Source of the DNA: Seiridium cupressi
Taxonomy: Eukaryota; Ascomycota; Sordariomycetes; Amphisphaeriales; Sporocadaceae
Reading direction: 5' to 3'
Length of the DNA: 64,000 nt
Assembly: GCA_036674765.1 (NCBI GenBank)
Contig: JARVKI010000004.1
Location: 558,001-622,000 of the forward strand
Every line of letters begins with the position of its first letter. The stretch's first letter is position 1. The translations under genes were made by a program, and so were the position numbers. Under the pieces are notes generated by a model. The model ran no database searches. It worked only from the letters and a program-made list of their open reading frames with translations, and was not told the origin of the DNA. Below are positions 1-10,055 of this stretch, piece by piece.

Positions 1-1182
1 TTTCCTTACGTTATGTAGGTCTCTCAGCTAGCAGCGGTAGATCGTAAGTGGTTAAAATTCTATATTTCGAGCGACGATCTGAATGATAGTCGGAGAATAT
101 CGTCCACTTAAAGCCTTGCACGTTTTACAGCTCTTCGAAGAACAATGAGCCCACTGGCCCACAAGGTTCGTGTTGGGGGCCTGGGGGCTCGACTATCGAG
201 TCTAGTGTACCGGCACTTATGTCGATCCATCTAATGCCCAAGGGGGATGAGTCTCCACAGATCTCCTTTGATAAGCCTTGTACCCAGCAGGCCAGAAAGA
301 CGTGCCGGGACCCACATACGGCGCAGAGCCCCGATTGGAACCTGGAAATGTAGATCTACCGATAAGCTGTTGTGACCCGAACGGATACACAGGGTCCGAT
401 TCGGAAAGTACCGGACCTCAGGTCTGCCCGCATACCGAAGACTCGGTATACCCACCCTTTCGGGGCGCCTGCGATATTGGTAGTCTTCTCGCCCCCCCTC
501 GCGCTTCTCCCTCAAGTCCATTGGCTTCTGGACCGGCGTCAATCTCCTCGACGTTGCCAGTATGCAACACTGGAGCTAACATTCCTAGCCAGACCCTAGG
601 ATGAGTGCCGATAGTAACACCACGCCGAAACTGATGTGTCATAAGAGGCTGGGATCCCGAGAGACCGCGCGTTGTAGTTCCTGCAAGCAGTTGTGCCTGC
701 ATTATCAGTGATAAGATATATTGAATCTCTTGCCTCCGATGCACCTCGCCGCCTCCGGGACACAAGTGCCGACGTCGTGGTTTCACACCGACGACTATCT
801 ACATCCTGTTCCGTAGTTCTCCCGATAAAAATTCTTCTTGTGTATTCGGTGGTTCCTTGCCACCGTGTCCCGCGGCACTGCAGGAAAATGCCCTTCCGGA
901 GCCCATACCTAAGGCTAGGCTTTGAGGTCGCATCATAATCTGACACCTCCCATATTCGTTGTGAGAAGCTCTCTAAAGATCTTCACTCTCCCGACAGCTA
1001 GGACTTGGAGAGTAGAAGTGTTTGTATATTGAGTGCAACGATGTGTTCTCCATCTAGGTAGGTAGTGCTCACGGGTGTAGGATGATCAGTGGCTACCAAG
1101 TGCAGCATGGCAGCAGTGCTGACGGAATTATCGGCAGATCATGACATCAGCGAAGCATCACTAGACGCTGTTGATGGCTGTA

Positions 1183-1321
1183 GAGTGCATACGCTCTCCA
1201 ACGATCAATTGACTGAAGAAGTCAACAGTGGGGTGTCCAATAACCCATTCCAGAGTGTTGAGAATGTGCATTTCCATCTGAGTGAACATGCCCGAGTCGT
1301 ATGGAGTGCATGCGCTCTCCA
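1183..1321. repeat. Two copies of an 18-mer, 121 bp apart
   Basis: The motif gagtgcatRcgctctcca occurs at 1183-1200 and again at 1304-1321 with a single A/G difference. Its core (GAGtgcatgcgCTC) is an imperfect palindrome. It may be a dispersed protein-binding site or part of a diverged duplication; no function can be assigned. Confidence 0.6.
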
Positions 1322-2440
1322 CATATGGTCGATGGCGATACGGCGGGATTTGGGACGAAGGGGGAGAGCGAATACCACGAGTGACTCTGGAGATGGGTTC
1401 GAGCCGTAGGATTTGTGTTCCACCCGGTACCAGGCTGTGTCATTTCGTTTCGATATCAAGGTCAAGTTGATCTCCAGCCAGACCATCTGTGAATAATAGT
1501 GTCATAGATCAAGCCAGCGTTCAAGGGACTTCTCATGACGTACCAAATTTCGTACAGCCACGTAATTTGAAGGGAGACTTTAACCCAGGTATGGCCCAGA
1601 GTGCGAGATCTTCCCCTAGGGAACACGTCGTTGAGGCCGTTTCGTGCCTACTCACCTCGCAGTCATCTTCTCTGCAGTATTTGTCCGTCAAAGCCATCAT
1701 AGCACTTGATTTGAGCATCCTGCTTTGTCCCGCGCCATTCTCAACCATTCTCGATGGTTTACTGTGCAGAGAGCTTCTGGAAACCCGAAAACGTTTTGAT
1801 GACGAACCACACCGCTTCAACCATCTTACACCCCAAGAGTCTCTTCCATAGGATCCATGGTCCGTTGCATCGATGTTTTGAGCTTTTGCCGCATGCGAAA
1901 GAGCAAGCTGATGCTACAGGAAGCTATCATGCGCTTCGATGGGGTGCAAGAGGCCCGCCGGGTCATTCCGCGCTCTGCGTTCGTGATGTGAATATGGAAG
2001 GTGATGTATTTTGAAACAGAACAAGATGTATCCACCCTACGTGGGTCATGAGGCTCTTTCGTTTTGGTGCGGTGTACGTAACGGCTGTCCCAAGTCAATT
2101 TCCGGCAGGCATCGAAGACTTGAGCGCGAAAACGCTAGTGTATGACCTCCTATCGTTCGTGAGATCTCATGTCAACCTGCCGACCTTGTTCTTGTGCCAA
2201 GGTGAGAAGGAGTTGACAGATAATACATGATGCAGTCAATTCGGTGCCTATTCTAAGCGTCAGCAAGTGTCTCAAGGATGAGGAAGCGCAAAGTACTCTC
2301 TTGGGTAGAATCGGTCTTCCGGTTATGGGAACATGTTCAAGTCTGGTAACGATTTGGAACTACGGCGAGGCAGGTCTACTCATACTTGTGGACCGAGAAA
2401 CTGTCAGTAGCACGATACACGATCTCCATGCATTCTGTCA

Positions 2441-2454
2441 CGGTCACGTGACCG
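2441..2454. promoter_or_regulatory. Perfect 14-bp palindrome with an E-box core
   Basis: The sequence cggtcacgtgaccg is a perfect palindrome centred on CACGTG, the classical bHLH binding core. It lies inside the weak + frame at 2244-2657 and is not near the start of a recognised gene, so a regulatory role is speculative. Confidence 0.35.
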
Positions 2455-2511
2455 AGGTTTTGAGCACATACCCAATGGCCTGTGCGTTCTGGTATAAAGC
2501 CAAGATACATA

Positions 2512-2531
2512 CCTCAGAGGCAGCTCTGAGG
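2512..2531. repeat. Inverted repeat, 8-bp arms, 4-bp loop
   Basis: The arms cctcagag and ctctgagg flank GCAG, giving a perfect 8-bp stem. It sits 57 bp from the E-box palindrome at 2441. It could fold as a small hairpin in single-stranded nucleic acid; no gene context explains it. Confidence 0.5.
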
Positions 2532-2990
2532 AAGATTCCTTCCTCAGCGCAACAACAAAAGATTACTACCCTTACAATCACATTGTTCTCTGACATTATG
2601 GCCTGTTTCCGTTGCCAGAGCCTTGCTTATATTGACTTCGACCCAGTCTCTAGTTAGGTTTACTACAAATATGTCTTGTTAGGCCATTTGTCAGATAGAT
2701 TGTGCAACAGAGTGAAAGGCCACGAAGATGATGATAGTTTCTAGATAGGTAGGATACAGACTGATCTCTGCCCTTCAACCAATATGGGTTGCCGCCCCTT
2801 GATATCCGCGGCGCAGGCGCTGTATCGGTACTGTATCAATCCCTTCGGCCCGAGTCTCATCCCTTACTAGTGGTTTCACGCTATCTGTGCGCTGCGTCAG
2901 CGCAGCTGCTGCATTCGCGTCTGACACCATTGGACTACGAAGATGTGTTCCGGTCTTGTCGCTTTTTAAAGGAAACAATATTTACTGCTC

Positions 2991-5900
2991 TGATGTAATT
3001 ATTCTTAAGCATTTATGTAGGAAATAGGGATCTTAACCTTTTATTGCCCATGTTTTCATTCTTGATATCGGAGATCTTCCAGCTGTTGAATACTAGCTGG
3101 TTAATATTGCAGCATCAAGTTAGCAGGGATAATTGTGCCCATAATTTCCAACCTCACTTTGCTTAGATTTTGTGGTAATTTAGAAATTTGAGGGCCCAAA
3201 CCTCAAGCGAGACTCTTTGGTAGAGTATTATCTTGGTGTATCTGATCATACTCGAGATCATTGAGATGAAAGCTTCAATGATGGTTTTAAGTATCTGATG
3301 ATGAGACAGGTGAGACTTTGCAATCTTGACGTTTTCTAAAATAGACGGGAAAAAAGAGGAGGGAGAAAAAAAAAAAAAAAAAACCAGGATTAGTATCTGA
3401 AGAACCAGTTGGCTTGATGGGTTCGCTGATCTGGTTATCTTGTATATTAAATAAGGAAGGTGCTAGTTGAGCTCAAGTCATCTTAAGGCCTCTGCTTCGG
3501 ATAGAACATTAAACAAAAGCCTATGCGGGCATGAACAAGCATACCTTGACATGTAAAGGTCTTGCTTTCGAGGGAATACAAGCGCTTTATCATGACTAGG
3601 GGTTTTTTTTTTTTTTTTTCAACATATTGTTAAAAATAGGCAATTTGGTAGGTATCGGAGTTTCTGTAGGAGTTTTGATATGGAGCGTGAGATATCGCCG
3701 GACCAGACCATTCGATCGTTCCACAAAACAAAACTACCCATTGATATCGTGCAGGAGTCGAATGCTATTTGACCACGCTGTTAGATATTACCCTGGCATT
3801 CTCGTCCTCCAACCACATGCAAAAGGAATTTTGTTGAGCAAGAAAGGAATCAACAAAGTTGAGTCAAGCTATGCTCAACGTGTACTCAGGATGATGTGAG
3901 CGAACTCCATTAGGCTGAATTGGAACTTGAATCTAAGTCGAACCGGTGAGCAGCTGAGATGACATAGCTAAGGTATGCATTGCTCAACTGAGTTTACCAA
4001 ATCACTGACGTATCGACGATCAATAAAGCGTTATAAGAGACACATCAAATAACATAGACTCGCATACTCTGTAAACACTCGTGTCACACACTGGCAGCTT
4101 TTTCTTCTTTTTCTTCTTTTGGAAGTGAAGAGCTAAGATGAACCCAGACGGTAGATTGTTCTAACTGCAGTGAAAACTCTGACACAACATATTATCCACA
4201 GATTCAGACACTGGTCGAGCAATCTGGGTGTAGAAAAGAAACTGTAAACCTGGAAGGAATTTGCGTTAGTGGTAGATGTATATAGATTACAGAGCTCAGA
4301 CGCAAGCTAAAATCCCTCTCCAGTATAAGATAAGCAGCAATCGAGCCCGTTTCATAACTTTATGAAACCGAGATAGTGGACGTCCTATAGTGTTCTAATT
4401 CAAAGTATAAACTTATTCCGTCGGGTTGAAGTCATTCGGATGTTACTAAACCTTTTGATTCCAAGACAAATCGATCCTGAATTTGTGGGAACCTGACCTG
4501 TATCTTAAGTATTTCCTAGAACTGACTTTGCGAGATCAAGCCCACTGTGATCAAATATTATATCACCTGTTTAATATCACCAGGCTAATCAGGGAATTTT
4601 AGGAGGGGGGATGTGTGGATTTGACCAGCAATGGGCTGCAGAGTTAGGTATCAATGAACTCAAAATCGTCCAAATCACTGCAGCGGTTCCAACAAACATA
4701 AAACTCTTCTTCGCTAGCCTTCCGATCAATTAAGTCGGATTTCTTTTCCTTCTTTCTCTCATTCAAATTACAGTATAGCATGTTACTTAATTAAATGGCA
4801 AAGGTAGCCTCAGAGTATAATTTATTCTCCTTACTCCGCTGGGCATAGTTCGTCGTCGACTCATAAAGTTAAACCGGGATGAGTCTCATAGGCGCAATTT
4901 CAATTGCGTCTTATTGAACTTCCAACTTTTTTAGACAGTTAGGTAAGTAGGATACCTTCCGAGCAAGATCGTTGGCCTCGTTTCGGTTTGCCATGATTGG
5001 GGGCGCCGTCGAGTTGTCTATATTCTACAAATTTGGTAACTTGCTTTTACACGGGTTTGACCAGCTGCGGTGTTTGTATTTGTTAATCCACCTAATTTTC
5101 GATCCCACCTTCGACACTATTCACGTCTACGCCGCTAGCGGCGATAACGAAGAGCTCGCGCTTTAGACCGGCAGACAGTAGCCTCCTACGAGTCAGAATG
5201 TCATGCAGGAAATTTTTTCCAGCTGCATTGGAACTGGGTGCCGTATCAGTACCTCACAGGATACGGCACTTCTGGCGACACGGAATGTGGTGTCTCAGCG
5301 AGCACATGCTCGTTCATGGATCTGAACGAACTGACCTTTGAGTCAATCTTTATCAGTGTTCACCTTGACTTCAAGATCACGGTTGATAGCTTGATGACTC
5401 AAAATATACGTGTCAACGCAAAGCTAATCTCCGGCAAAGACTGACAGCGGATTTAAAGTGCCTCTCGTCTTCCACGGTACTAACGAGTTCTACTTGTAGT
5501 CGTGTGGTACCCTCGACTCGTACTCTTGGGCAAGTTCAATGATAGTACTTTCCACTACAGATACTAAGATAGCGCCCTTTTCCCTCACACATATGGCGTC
5601 CTTTAGACCCTTGCCGCCATTACCAGTTAGAAGACTCTCTGTACCCCGATAACGAACATGAGTGCACAAGCTACACTAGAGAAAGACCAGGCCGTCGAAG
5701 GATTTTCTGGTTTTCAGAGAGCGAGAGTGTTCTTCTGAGATGCTCCTTCTTCTTCTGGCTTTCTCTTTGCTTTTCGGTCACCGATGGTGGGATTCCAGAA
5801 ACACAGTTCCAGGAAGATCCAAGAGCTAGTAGCATGCGATGAATCAGCATGTTCAGGGGTCTTAATTTAAGCAACACCAACAAGATCTATAATTAGCAGA

Positions 5901-6244
5901 GAATGAATTTGGCATTGATGAGCGCACTACTGAGTGCTATAAATCCACAGGATTATGCCCTGCGGAAATCTCGCGAAAAGCAGAAGCAACTCAACACCTA
6001 GGCAGACTTGGAATAGCAATCGCGGGGCCCCACAATCTCGTGATCCACTCATCCCGGAAGCGGCGCAGACTGGCACGAAAAGCTCCCCTCTTTCACCCCG
6101 CCCCAAGCAAGGGATCTGACGAACAATCAGTTCCGCCAGCATCACAGCCCCTTCTCTCTCCTTCTCCCTTCTTCAACTCTTCGCTTCTTCTACCGTGATC
6201 TCAACATCACCACTTCCCTCCACCTCTGCAGGCATCAGAGCAGC
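2991..6244. other. AT-rich gene-free region
   Basis: From about 3.0 to 5.0 kb the base composition is visibly more AT-rich than the flanking genic DNA, with an 18-nt A run (3366-3383), a 17-nt T run (3603-3619) and frequent TA steps. No open frame above about 90 codons and no domain is visible. The look is compatible with repeat-induced point mutation of an old repeat, but this is inference. The last roughly 100 bp (6140-6240) are pyrimidine-rich and look like a leader for the frame at 6245. Confidence 0.5.
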
Positions 6245-6541
6245 ATGAACCATCCGTCAATGGCCATGGAGATTGACGCGCCGACTGGAAAGCGGTCGCG
6301 ATCTCGGTCGCCCGATAAGACAGATCTGACCAGAAAGAAGACGGCCAGAGAGGAGACTGTGAAAGCGCCGCCGATCCTGCTCACCACCGAGATGATGTTG
6401 GACAAGAGCGCCGATCGTCCTGCGACCCCGAATGGAGGTAGGCCAAGATCAAATGCCATGAGGGATTGGACTCCCGTACCATCGCCTACGCATCTTCAAG
6501 CGGCAAGCAGCGACTGCAAAGTCATCATGGCTGGACTCTGA
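6245..6541 (+). CDS. Hypothetical basic/serine-rich short protein
   Basis: This is a 98-codon single open frame. The N-terminal third is rich in Arg/Ser/Lys (an RSRSRSPDK-type segment near residues 19-27), followed by a proline/threonine-rich part with no fold I recognise. The ATG follows a CT-rich stretch (6145-6240) of the kind seen as 5' leaders in fungal genes, which is the main support. A possible splice donor (GTAGGC) near 6436 means the real gene could continue into other exons I cannot connect. It could equally be a non-functional frame. Confidence 0.3.
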   Translation: MNHPSMAMEIDAPTGKRSRSRSPDKTDLTRKKTAREETVKAPPILLTTEMMLDKSADRPATPNGGRPRSNAMRDWTPVPSPTHLQAASSDCKVIMAGL

Positions 6542-7117
6542 TGGCGTTGCACTCCGAGTTCTTGCTACGGACGGGGCGAGAACGGCGAACATGAGACCGG
6601 GCCAACGGCTGGAGCTGGAATTTTGGGGGCCGTAAGACCCCGCCAACAATGGAGTCGTCAACTGCTTCCAGCTGCAAATGCTGCATGCTCAGGATGAGGG
6701 CGATTGAAAAGTACAAGCCAACAAGATATCTTGTGTTATCGCTAAGAATACCGTGATACTATGAAGAAATACCGGAAGGAAATATTCCTCTACCATGAAA
6801 CAGCAACGAGGTTTGGGTATTAGCAGAAGGCCAATAATCCGGACAATACTGTCGCGTCCGAAACACCGAATAATGCAGTACCGCTGGCCCTATTCATCTT
6901 GCATCGACAGCGAGCTCTAGAGACTGGAAGGTCACGAGCACGCAGCTGTCTGGCCATATCATATTCCCCATCCCCCAAACGGACGTGGTCGTCACGCCCA
7001 ATTTCCCCAAACACCAGGCATTGGGGGCTGGGATATAAAGGACCAGTCCGTACAGCGTAACAGCTGTGAACGAGTCGAGATCCGAGGGCGCTCGGGGACC
7101 CCATAGGCGAACTTGTT
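6542..7117. other. Spacer, nothing recognised
   Basis: No domain-bearing frame is visible. The opposite-strand frames at 6449-7137 are short and share no family features. It lies between the frame at 6245 (+) and the 3' end of the hypothetical gene at 7118 (-). Confidence 0.5.
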
Positions 7118-8017
7118 TCAAGTCTCACCCAGCACAACCCAAGCCTCAGCTACGATTCCTGCTTCATTCTCCGCATTATCGAGAACAGTACTTAAATCCG
7201 AACCCGCTCGTCTCAAAACCGGAATCAAATCCCAATCGCGAATACAATCCTCCTCTCCCTCCGAATCAGAACAATCAATGAGAATATCCGCCGTAGCAGG
7301 CGTTGCTAACGAATGTGCCATGTCATCAGCGAGCTCATGGATGACATGGAGTGGTGTTGATGCCGGTGTAGGATAATGCCTTTGTGGCGCGTCATCCGTC
7401 CCGGTCGATCGAGCTTCCAACACGGAAGCTAAGAGTTGACCAAGAATTAGAGAACCATCCTCGTCATATTCACTTCTGTTGCACTCAGTGTAGTTGGTAC
7501 TTCTGCGGGTGCGCTTTGCTGGGCGAACTTCATAGACGAGGTCAGGGTGGACGATGGCATTGAGGTTGAAGCCGGAACCTCTCGCGTGATCATCGTCGTA
7601 CAAGAGGCCTAAGCGGTACAAATCAGCGTCATCTTCGACAACATCTGACTTGTAGACGATCTCGGGCACTCGGAAGGCTTCTTGTCGTTCAAGTCGGGGT
7701 TTCTGACGGCAAGCGTCGCTGGGCAGCCAGATCCTGCTGCGTGCCAGCTCGGCGCCGTCTTCACTATCGTTCACCCATGCCCGGGAACGCTGTGTTGCTT
7801 TTCGTTGCCGATTGTTGTGGTTTACGTGGGCGTTTAGCCTATGTTGTGAGTATCGGCACTGTTTCCAGTATCCCGGCCAGTTTGTATAGGGCAAATCATC
7901 GAAATTGTGTTTGAGGCCTTTTGCAGTTGCTGGTCTTAGGCCGCGCCCCACTCGTTTGAGTTGTCTGGATGTCACTGCTGACTGCTTCCCTTCACTGCTC
8001 ATGTCTATTAGATCCAT
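7118..8017 (-). CDS. Hypothetical charged protein, 299 aa
   Basis: A single uninterrupted frame of 300 codons. The start is placed at the ATG at 8017 (context atcATGG); upstream in-frame codons begin with a non-ATG. The N-terminal half is strongly basic (several KR/RR clusters around residues 10-30 and 60-70). The middle has an RPAKRTRRS stretch that could act as a nuclear localisation signal. The C-terminal third is acidic, with DCSDSEGEED near residue 250. No enzymatic or DNA-binding domain is recognised and no introns are needed. The length without a stop and the ordered charge pattern argue for a real, probably lineage-restricted gene; function unknown. Confidence 0.5.
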   Translation of the reverse strand: MDLIDMSSEGKQSAVTSRQLKRVGRGLRPATAKGLKHNFDDLPYTNWPGYWKQCRYSQHRLNAHVNHNNRQRKATQRSRAWVNDSEDGAELARSRIWLPSDACRQKPRLERQEAFRVPEIVYKSDVVEDDADLYRLGLLYDDDHARGSGFNLNAIVHPDLVYEVRPAKRTRRSTNYTECNRSEYDEDGSLILGQLLASVLEARSTGTDDAPQRHYPTPASTPLHVIHELADDMAHSLATPATADILIDCSDSEGEEDCIRDWDLIPVLRRAGSDLSTVLDNAENEAGIVAEAWVVLGET

Positions 8018-9413
8018 GATGGGTGGTGATTTGATATATATCAAGCAAAAACTGCTGTGTACACGTATATCGGGAGCTGAAGTCGGCAGAGAGCGGGAAA
8101 GATCAGTTGCGCAGGCTCAAGTGTAACGGTGAACTAAAGATCAAGTGCACGCTACTAGAGGACTATAGAACCAGGCTCTTATATGGAATAAATGCCTGTT
8201 CACAAACTGTTTGACAATAGCGCCCTAGTTCGTTCTACCACCGGAGTCATCATGATGAGCCTTGCTTCCATGTCATCCAAGGTGTCTAGCAAAGCGAGAT
8301 GATTGGCGTATTCAGTGTAGTGACTCACGGGATCGGGTTCAGTGGCGCAATGCCCGAAGGCAGAACTAGCAGCCTATGAAGGAGCAGAGCAGAGGCTTCA
8401 GTGAGCTCAGCTGGGCTAGAAATTGCGTGAAACGAGTCATCTGGGGGCACTGCCTGCGCAACAGTTCCAATACAGATTAGGTACTTTGGCCCATTTTGGG
8501 GCTTATCGCCCACATATTGGACGGGTTCGCCGGCTCAACCTAAGGGACGGAAGGGCAGTATCAGAATGACTCATTTTGTTAATACATAGGGCTCTCTGTA
8601 TCTTATTGGTCAATTGACGTTATTCTTCCTTCTGATTGGACAATTAGTGAAGCAGTGACTGTCGCAAAAGCACTCTCAGTCGGGTTCAATCGCTCCCCAG
8701 ATTGAATACTTTCGTGTCCCCAGGCGTGAGCTACATTGTGATTACAATGTTTGCAGCAACAACATTCCGAGATTCGATGTTCCCGAGGGCCTGGGGCGTG
8801 GTGGAACAATCCCAGCAGACAATTCTTTAGCGACGGCGCCTAATCATGATCCCGTGGGGGCCATTCCTAATGTATCCACCCGATTCCTTATCGCCAGGTA
8901 GTTGGGACAGCGCCATTTCACTGCAACGTCATTGTTTATAGCCTGTGATCGTTGGTGTTCTCCTTCACAGACAGACACCTCAGGCACCTCGCTGCACGCT
9001 GCACGCTGCACGCTGCTCGTGAGTACGCGATGGAGCACGTATACGAGTCGCATCGTAAGCGCAATTAGGCACAGGTCCGTCTGCGTTGAGAGTTAATCTG
9101 GCGGGACCACAAATGCTATCACCTCGAAACCTTGGTGAGTGGGATGGGGAAGGTCCGCGCCGATCTGCAGCTGTCCTGAACTTTGAACCCGGCAGTGGTT
9201 GACAGCTCTCTACCCCAGTGAGCTTCAAACTCTACAATTCCAAACCGTCAACGGCGCGCCCGGATCTCGCAAAATCAAGTGCCGAGTCGATACCAAAGAG
9301 ATCGCACTTCAATGTGTGACTTGCTCTTCGCTTCTCTGTGTACATATTCCCTTCCGCATCTGCCTCCAGACTGAGCCCGCGAATTGTCTTTTTCGCGAAG
9401 CCAATCCAACAAG
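8018..9413. other. Spacer with a short tandem repeat
   Basis: This upstream region is shared by the divergent hypothetical gene (-, starting at 8017) and the Mpv17-like gene (+, starting at 9414). No domain-bearing frame is seen. A 7-bp tandem repeat lies at 8991-9016 and is listed separately. Confidence 0.5.
8991..9016. repeat. 7-bp tandem repeat (gctgcac), 3.7 copies
   Basis: Three perfect gctgcac units are followed by a partial fourth. It lies about 400 bp upstream of the Mpv17-like gene. As a short perfect microsatellite-like array it may vary in copy number between strains. Confidence 0.8.
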
Positions 9414-10055
9414 ATGCCATCACCAATGATCAAGGCGACCCTGTACGCCGCGACGCTGTCCAGCACGTCCAACGTTCTCGCCCAGATCCTCGACGCCTAC
9501 AACTCCGAGCGCCCCTTCGTCCTCGACTCTGCCCAGTTCCTGCGATTCGTCGCCCTGGCCTTCCTGACTGCGCCGCCCAACTACAAGTGGCAGCAATGCC
9601 TCGAGCATTGGTTTCCGTCCTACGAACGCAGGATCCCGCTGCGCGACGTCGAGAGCGGGCGCAAGGACAAGGACGATGACGAAAAGAACGAACAGAGAGA
9701 AAAGATCGAGGCGCACGAAAACCCGCGCCAGCACCAGCCGGACCCGAAACAGCTGAAGCTGAACTGGCGCAACACCTTCGCCAAATGGTTCATCGACTGC
9801 ATCACCATCGGCGCGGTCCTGAATACCGTGGCCTTCTTCATATTGATGGGCGTCTTGAAGGGCCAGACGACGGCACAGATCGGGCACAATATCAGGTACG
9901 AGACGATCCCGCTCATTATCGCGGGCTTCAAGATCTGGCCGTTTGCGTCGATTGTTAGTTTCAGCTGTGTGCCTGTTGAGAAGAGGATCATCTTCCTGAA
10001 CTTTATTGGGCTGCTCTGGGGTATATATATGAGCTTGGTTGCTGCTAGAGTTTAA
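9414..10055 (+). CDS. Mpv17/PMP22 family membrane protein
   Basis: Predicted 213-aa intronless protein, start at 9414 (context caagATGCC). Members of this family are small four-helix proteins of the peroxisomal or inner mitochondrial membrane. Visible features: an N-terminal segment (residues 1-30) resembling the family's first helix; a middle part beginning 'NWRNTFAKWFIDCITIG'; and the C-terminal family signature, a Trp-Pro pair near residue 181, a 'VPVEKR' loop and a final helix 'GLLWGIYMSLVAA'. Between the first and second halves (about residues 80-115) is a very hydrophilic Lys/Asp/Glu/Gln insert that typical short family members lack. The target organelle cannot be decided from sequence. 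The pyrimidine-containing leader and the strong signature make the call secure. Confidence 0.85.
   Translation: MPSPMIKATLYAATLSSTSNVLAQILDAYNSERPFVLDSAQFLRFVALAFLTAPPNYKWQQCLEHWFPSYERRIPLRDVESGRKDKDDDEKNEQREKIEAHENPRQHQPDPKQLKLNWRNTFAKWFIDCITIGAVLNTVAFFILMGVLKGQTTAQIGHNIRYETIPLIIAGFKIWPFASIVSFSCVPVEKRIIFLNFIGLLWGIYMSLVAARV

Larger units (their letters stand above)
1..2990. other. No recognisable gene; mixed-composition spacer
   Basis: Open frames up to about 137 codons occur on both strands (the longest complete one is 2244-2657 on +), but none shows a domain, a splice-linked continuation or a family I recognise. Overlapping open frames on both strands at 231-946 look like chance stop-poor sequence. 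The stretch contains two short palindromes and a repeated 18-mer, listed separately. A diverged transposon relic or a lineage-specific gene cannot be excluded. Confidence 0.5.

Noticed and set aside
231..946. Overlapping long open frames on both strands
   Set aside because: All six frames are stop-poor here, the products share no domain and none has a sensible start or continuation; likely chance.
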